Below are positions 61,890-64,000 of a DNA stretch of 64,000 bases, in pieces. The number at the start of each line of letters is the position of its first letter. Within the stretch, counting starts at the first letter, position 1. The DNA comes from Acidobacteria bacterium Ga0077551 (lineage in GTDB: Bacteria; Pseudomonadota; Alphaproteobacteria; Caulobacterales; Hyphomonadaceae). The notes beneath the pieces are model-generated. The model did no database searches and was not told the DNA's origin. It saw only the letters and a list, made by a program, of their open reading frames with translations. The stretch is from assembly GCA_001464545.1 (NCBI GenBank), contig LNFC01000018.1, positions 1-64,000 on the forward strand, read 5' to 3'. The position numbers and the translations under genes were made by a program.

Positions 61890-63099
61890 GAAGTGTTCTC
61901 CTGATGATTTCCTTGCGCCAGCGATACAGCGCCCTTGTCTTGGTAAGCAGGTCGTCGCGGCTTGTGGCGGGCTCTTTCAGATCCGCTTCCATCTGCGAAA
62001 AGACGCGGCCCGTTTCCGCGTCCGGCCCCAGCCGGTCGAACATGTCGGACACCTGCGCCTCGGTCAGCGTGCGCGGCGCGCCGATCTCCCGGGCCAGACG
62101 GCGTCGCACCAGCGCCAGGAAGCCCGGCGCCATCCGCGCCTCGCGCCGCGCCATCGCCACCAGCCCCGCCGAATTGTCCGCCAGCGCCTGCTTGCCGAGC
62201 GCAATGGCGCGTGCCTCCACCAGCGGCGGCCCGAACCTTATCGTCGCCGCCCAGCCCAGAAGCAACGCCGCCGCCAGCGCTACCAGCGTCACGCCGACAT
62301 AGGGTACACTGAACATCATCTTCAGCAGGTTCTCGGAGCGCTCGAACCCGTGCAGCGTCGCGTCCAGAAGGATCGGCTCGGTGGTATCGTAGCGCAGGAA
62401 ATCCACCAGCTGCACGGCAAAGCGCGCGTTTTCGCGCTGCGCCAGCCCGAAGGTGTGGAACACGTCCGGGTCACTCAGAATGTACAGGCTGCGCGCCGGA
62501 TCATACGCGAGCAGCGCGCCATCCTCGACCGCGATGATGGTTTCGAGTGACGCCGCCTTGATCAGCTGCAGGCGCACATCCGGCTTGATCGGCGCCGCGC
62601 CGAACGGCGTCTCGATACTGTCCGGAACGCGCACCCGCAGGATCTCCGCATCCGGATAAGGCACGCTCAGCTGGTCGTTCAGGTCCCGCGCTTCGATGAA
62701 GCGCGTGTCGGCCTGGCGCGCCGCATTCAGCGGATCGGTGCGCCCCGTCCATTTCGGCAACACCACCAGCGTCGCGGGCTGGAACACCCGGTCATCCAGT
62801 ACCGAAAAATTGCCATAGGCCGGCAGCGTCACGATCATCAGCCCCCAGCCGCGCGACTCCAGATCGCTCTCCAGCCGCGAAACCTTCACCGGATGGCCGG
62901 CATCCTCCAGCAGCCGCACGAAGCCATTATAGCCCAGCGCCGATGTCGAGTACGGATGATCGCCCGCGCGGTTGCGGTCGCGCAGCTCCGGCGCCCAGCC
63001 CGCCATCACCAGCACGGCGCCAAACGAGATCGCCGCCACCGCGATCAGGATCGCCACCACGCGGGTCGAGAAGGGGGAAGAGGAAGGCGCGCCGCTCAT
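61876..63099 (-). CDS. DUF4350 domain membrane protein of the MoxR operon
   Basis: 407 residues. Seen: an N-terminal membrane helix ([22 protein letters not shown]), a DUF4350 domain (about 35-240, with [19 protein letters not shown] and the [22 protein letters not shown] segment, a glutamine-amidotransferase-like fold), a second helix ([20 protein letters not shown], about 280-300) and a helical cytoplasmic end. The start at 63099 overlaps the DUF4129 stop by four bases, and its end overlaps moxR by 14 bases. Confidence 0.85.
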
Positions 63100-63884
63100 G
63101 CCCAGGCCTCGCCAAACGCAAAGTCTTCATAGCTGCGCCGCGCTTCCTGCCAGCCGCCTTCGTCCACCGCGCGTCCGCCGAAAAAGCTGCGCTCGACCAC
63201 CTGGATGATCGGCTTCAGCCCGCGCTTGGCGCGCTCCGGCAGCTTGCCGAGCCCGGCGATCTCGCGCGCCGTCAGCGAGGTCGGCACGCCGCCCTCGATA
63301 CGCACCTGCAGGTCTTCGATGGAACGGAAGAGGAGCAGGTGCACCGCCTCGGCAAACCGACCCTGCCGCGCCAACTCATCGGCCTCCTCGAGCAGGGACC
63401 GCGCCGCGGCGGCGTCCGGCCTCAAATCCTGCAGCACATCGTCCTCGCGCTTGTCCTTCGGCGGCTTCTTTCCGCCAAACCGCATACGGATGGCCTCGCC
63501 GAACAGGAAATAGAGCAGCCCGGCCACAATCAGACCCACAGCGATCCAGAACACGACCTGGAAGAGGGGCCCCAGCGCTTGCAGGAACTCCGCGAACGCC
63601 CGCAGCCATCCAGGCGGCGGGGACGGCTCCGGAATGTCTAGATCCTCTTCCGGCCGCTCCAGCTGCAGTTCGCCGTCCGCCAGGTAGACCGCATGCGCCC
63701 GGTCAACGGCGGCCAGGTCCGTCTCGACCGCGGGCGCGTCCTCGCCGGCATCTGCCGTCGGTCCAAAGTCTTCGAAGGGCGGCTCTTCAATGAAAGAGGC
63801 GTCGGGCTCGAGCTGCGCGTGCGCCGGCACCGTCAGCAACAGGCAGAGGGCCAGCGCACCCAGAGGCGTCCTCAACCTGCTCAT
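63096..63884 (-). CDS. DUF4129 domain protein, first gene of the MoxR operon
   Basis: 262 residues from ATG 63884. Seen: a signal peptide (MSRLRTPLGALALCLLLTVPAHA, cut before QLEP), an acidic periplasmic segment (about 24-95), a membrane helix (PLFQVVFWIAVGLIVAGLLYFLFG), and a cytoplasmic DUF4129 domain with DELARQGRFAEAVHLLLFRSIEDLQ and LTAREIAGLGKLPE. GGAGGA lies 10 bases upstream of the ATG; the frame stays open to 63959 without signal-peptide features. The DUF4129 arrangement resembles transglutaminase-associated proteins of MoxR loci. Confidence 0.87.
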   Translation of the reverse strand: MSRLRTPLGALALCLLLTVPAHAQLEPDASFIEEPPFEDFGPTADAGEDAPAVETDLAAVDRAHAVYLADGELQLERPEEDLDIPEPSPPPGWLRAFAEFLQALGPLFQVVFWIAVGLIVAGLLYFLFGEAIRMRFGGKKPPKDKREDDVLQDLRPDAAAARSLLEEADELARQGRFAEAVHLLLFRSIEDLQVRIEGGVPTSLTAREIAGLGKLPERAKRGLKPIIQVVERSFFGGRAVDEGGWQEARRSYEDFAFGEAWA

Positions 63885-64000
63885 CAAGGACCGGTCCTCC
63901 TCGCGATTCCACTGCACGTCCCGCTGGTAGACTATTTCAGAGGTCGCCGCGCCCTTCAACGGGCACTTGCGGTAGGGTGCAATCCGGCGTTACAGGCCGC
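63885..64000. other. Upstream region of the MoxR operon
   Basis: 116 bases to the window end, presumably holding the operon promoter. I see no gene and no clear motif in it. Confidence 0.4.

Overview
The window is a gene-dense, GC-rich stretch of an alphaproteobacterial chromosome. Gene content and order (topA-rnr-NUDIX, lptF/lptG, DUF2842 next to heme A synthase, hom-glpX, dimeric NADP isocitrate dehydrogenase, class I PHA synthase, a GGAAC-N16-CGTT promoter typical of sigma-EcfG) point to Caulobacterales/Hyphomonadaceae, probably a Hyphomonas-like aquatic bacterium. This assignment is inference; no rRNA or tRNA is present. I see no prophage, insertion sequence, CRISPR array or defence island.

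Region by region. 1-9000: leftward housekeeping block (rpmG start at the edge, NUDIX hydrolase, RNase R, M23 lipoprotein, topoisomerase I, LptG/LptF). 9100-11400: pepA-holC and a YjdM/PhnA zinc-ribbon protein. 11450-17100: a small uptake-and-turnover locus (MFS transporter, alpha/beta hydrolase, TetR regulator, TonB-dependent receptor) whose two control regions carry the same TTTCAACA-N2-TGTTGAAA palindrome. 17200-22500: ndk, DUF2842, ctaA, a lipoprotein, rplM-rpsI, argC and an EcfG-type stress gene. 22500-32000: phaC, a lipoprotein coupled to an aminotransferase, hom, glpX, a PnuC/NadR-kinase nicotinamide riboside salvage unit, icd and trmJ. 32500-41900: a small membrane protein, an SLC13 permease, a GMC oxidoreductase, beta-oxidation genes including a paired acyl-CoA dehydrogenase, a coupled pair that includes a FeeM-like acyltransferase, and KDPG aldolase.

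41900-57700 is a surface-polysaccharide region: CDP-glucose synthesis (rfbF), an RfbC-type epimerase, UDP-glucose dehydrogenase, an SDR epimerase, a COG4091 oxidoreductase, three glycosyltransferases, an outer-membrane beta-barrel protein, a Wzz/BY-kinase co-polymerase, galE and a possible 38-residue membrane protein. No initiating phosphoglycosyltransferase, flippase, polymerase or Wza-type porin is visible, so the pathway must be completed elsewhere. 57700-63900 is a leftward, translationally coupled six-gene operon (DUF4129, DUF4350, MoxR ATPase, DUF58, SpoIIM-like, RDD).

The most useful new observations are the shared TetR-type operators, the EcfG promoter, the CDP-sugar gene set without a CDP-glucose 4,6-dehydratase, the coupled GNAT-like pair, and several perfect inverted repeats in regulatory positions.
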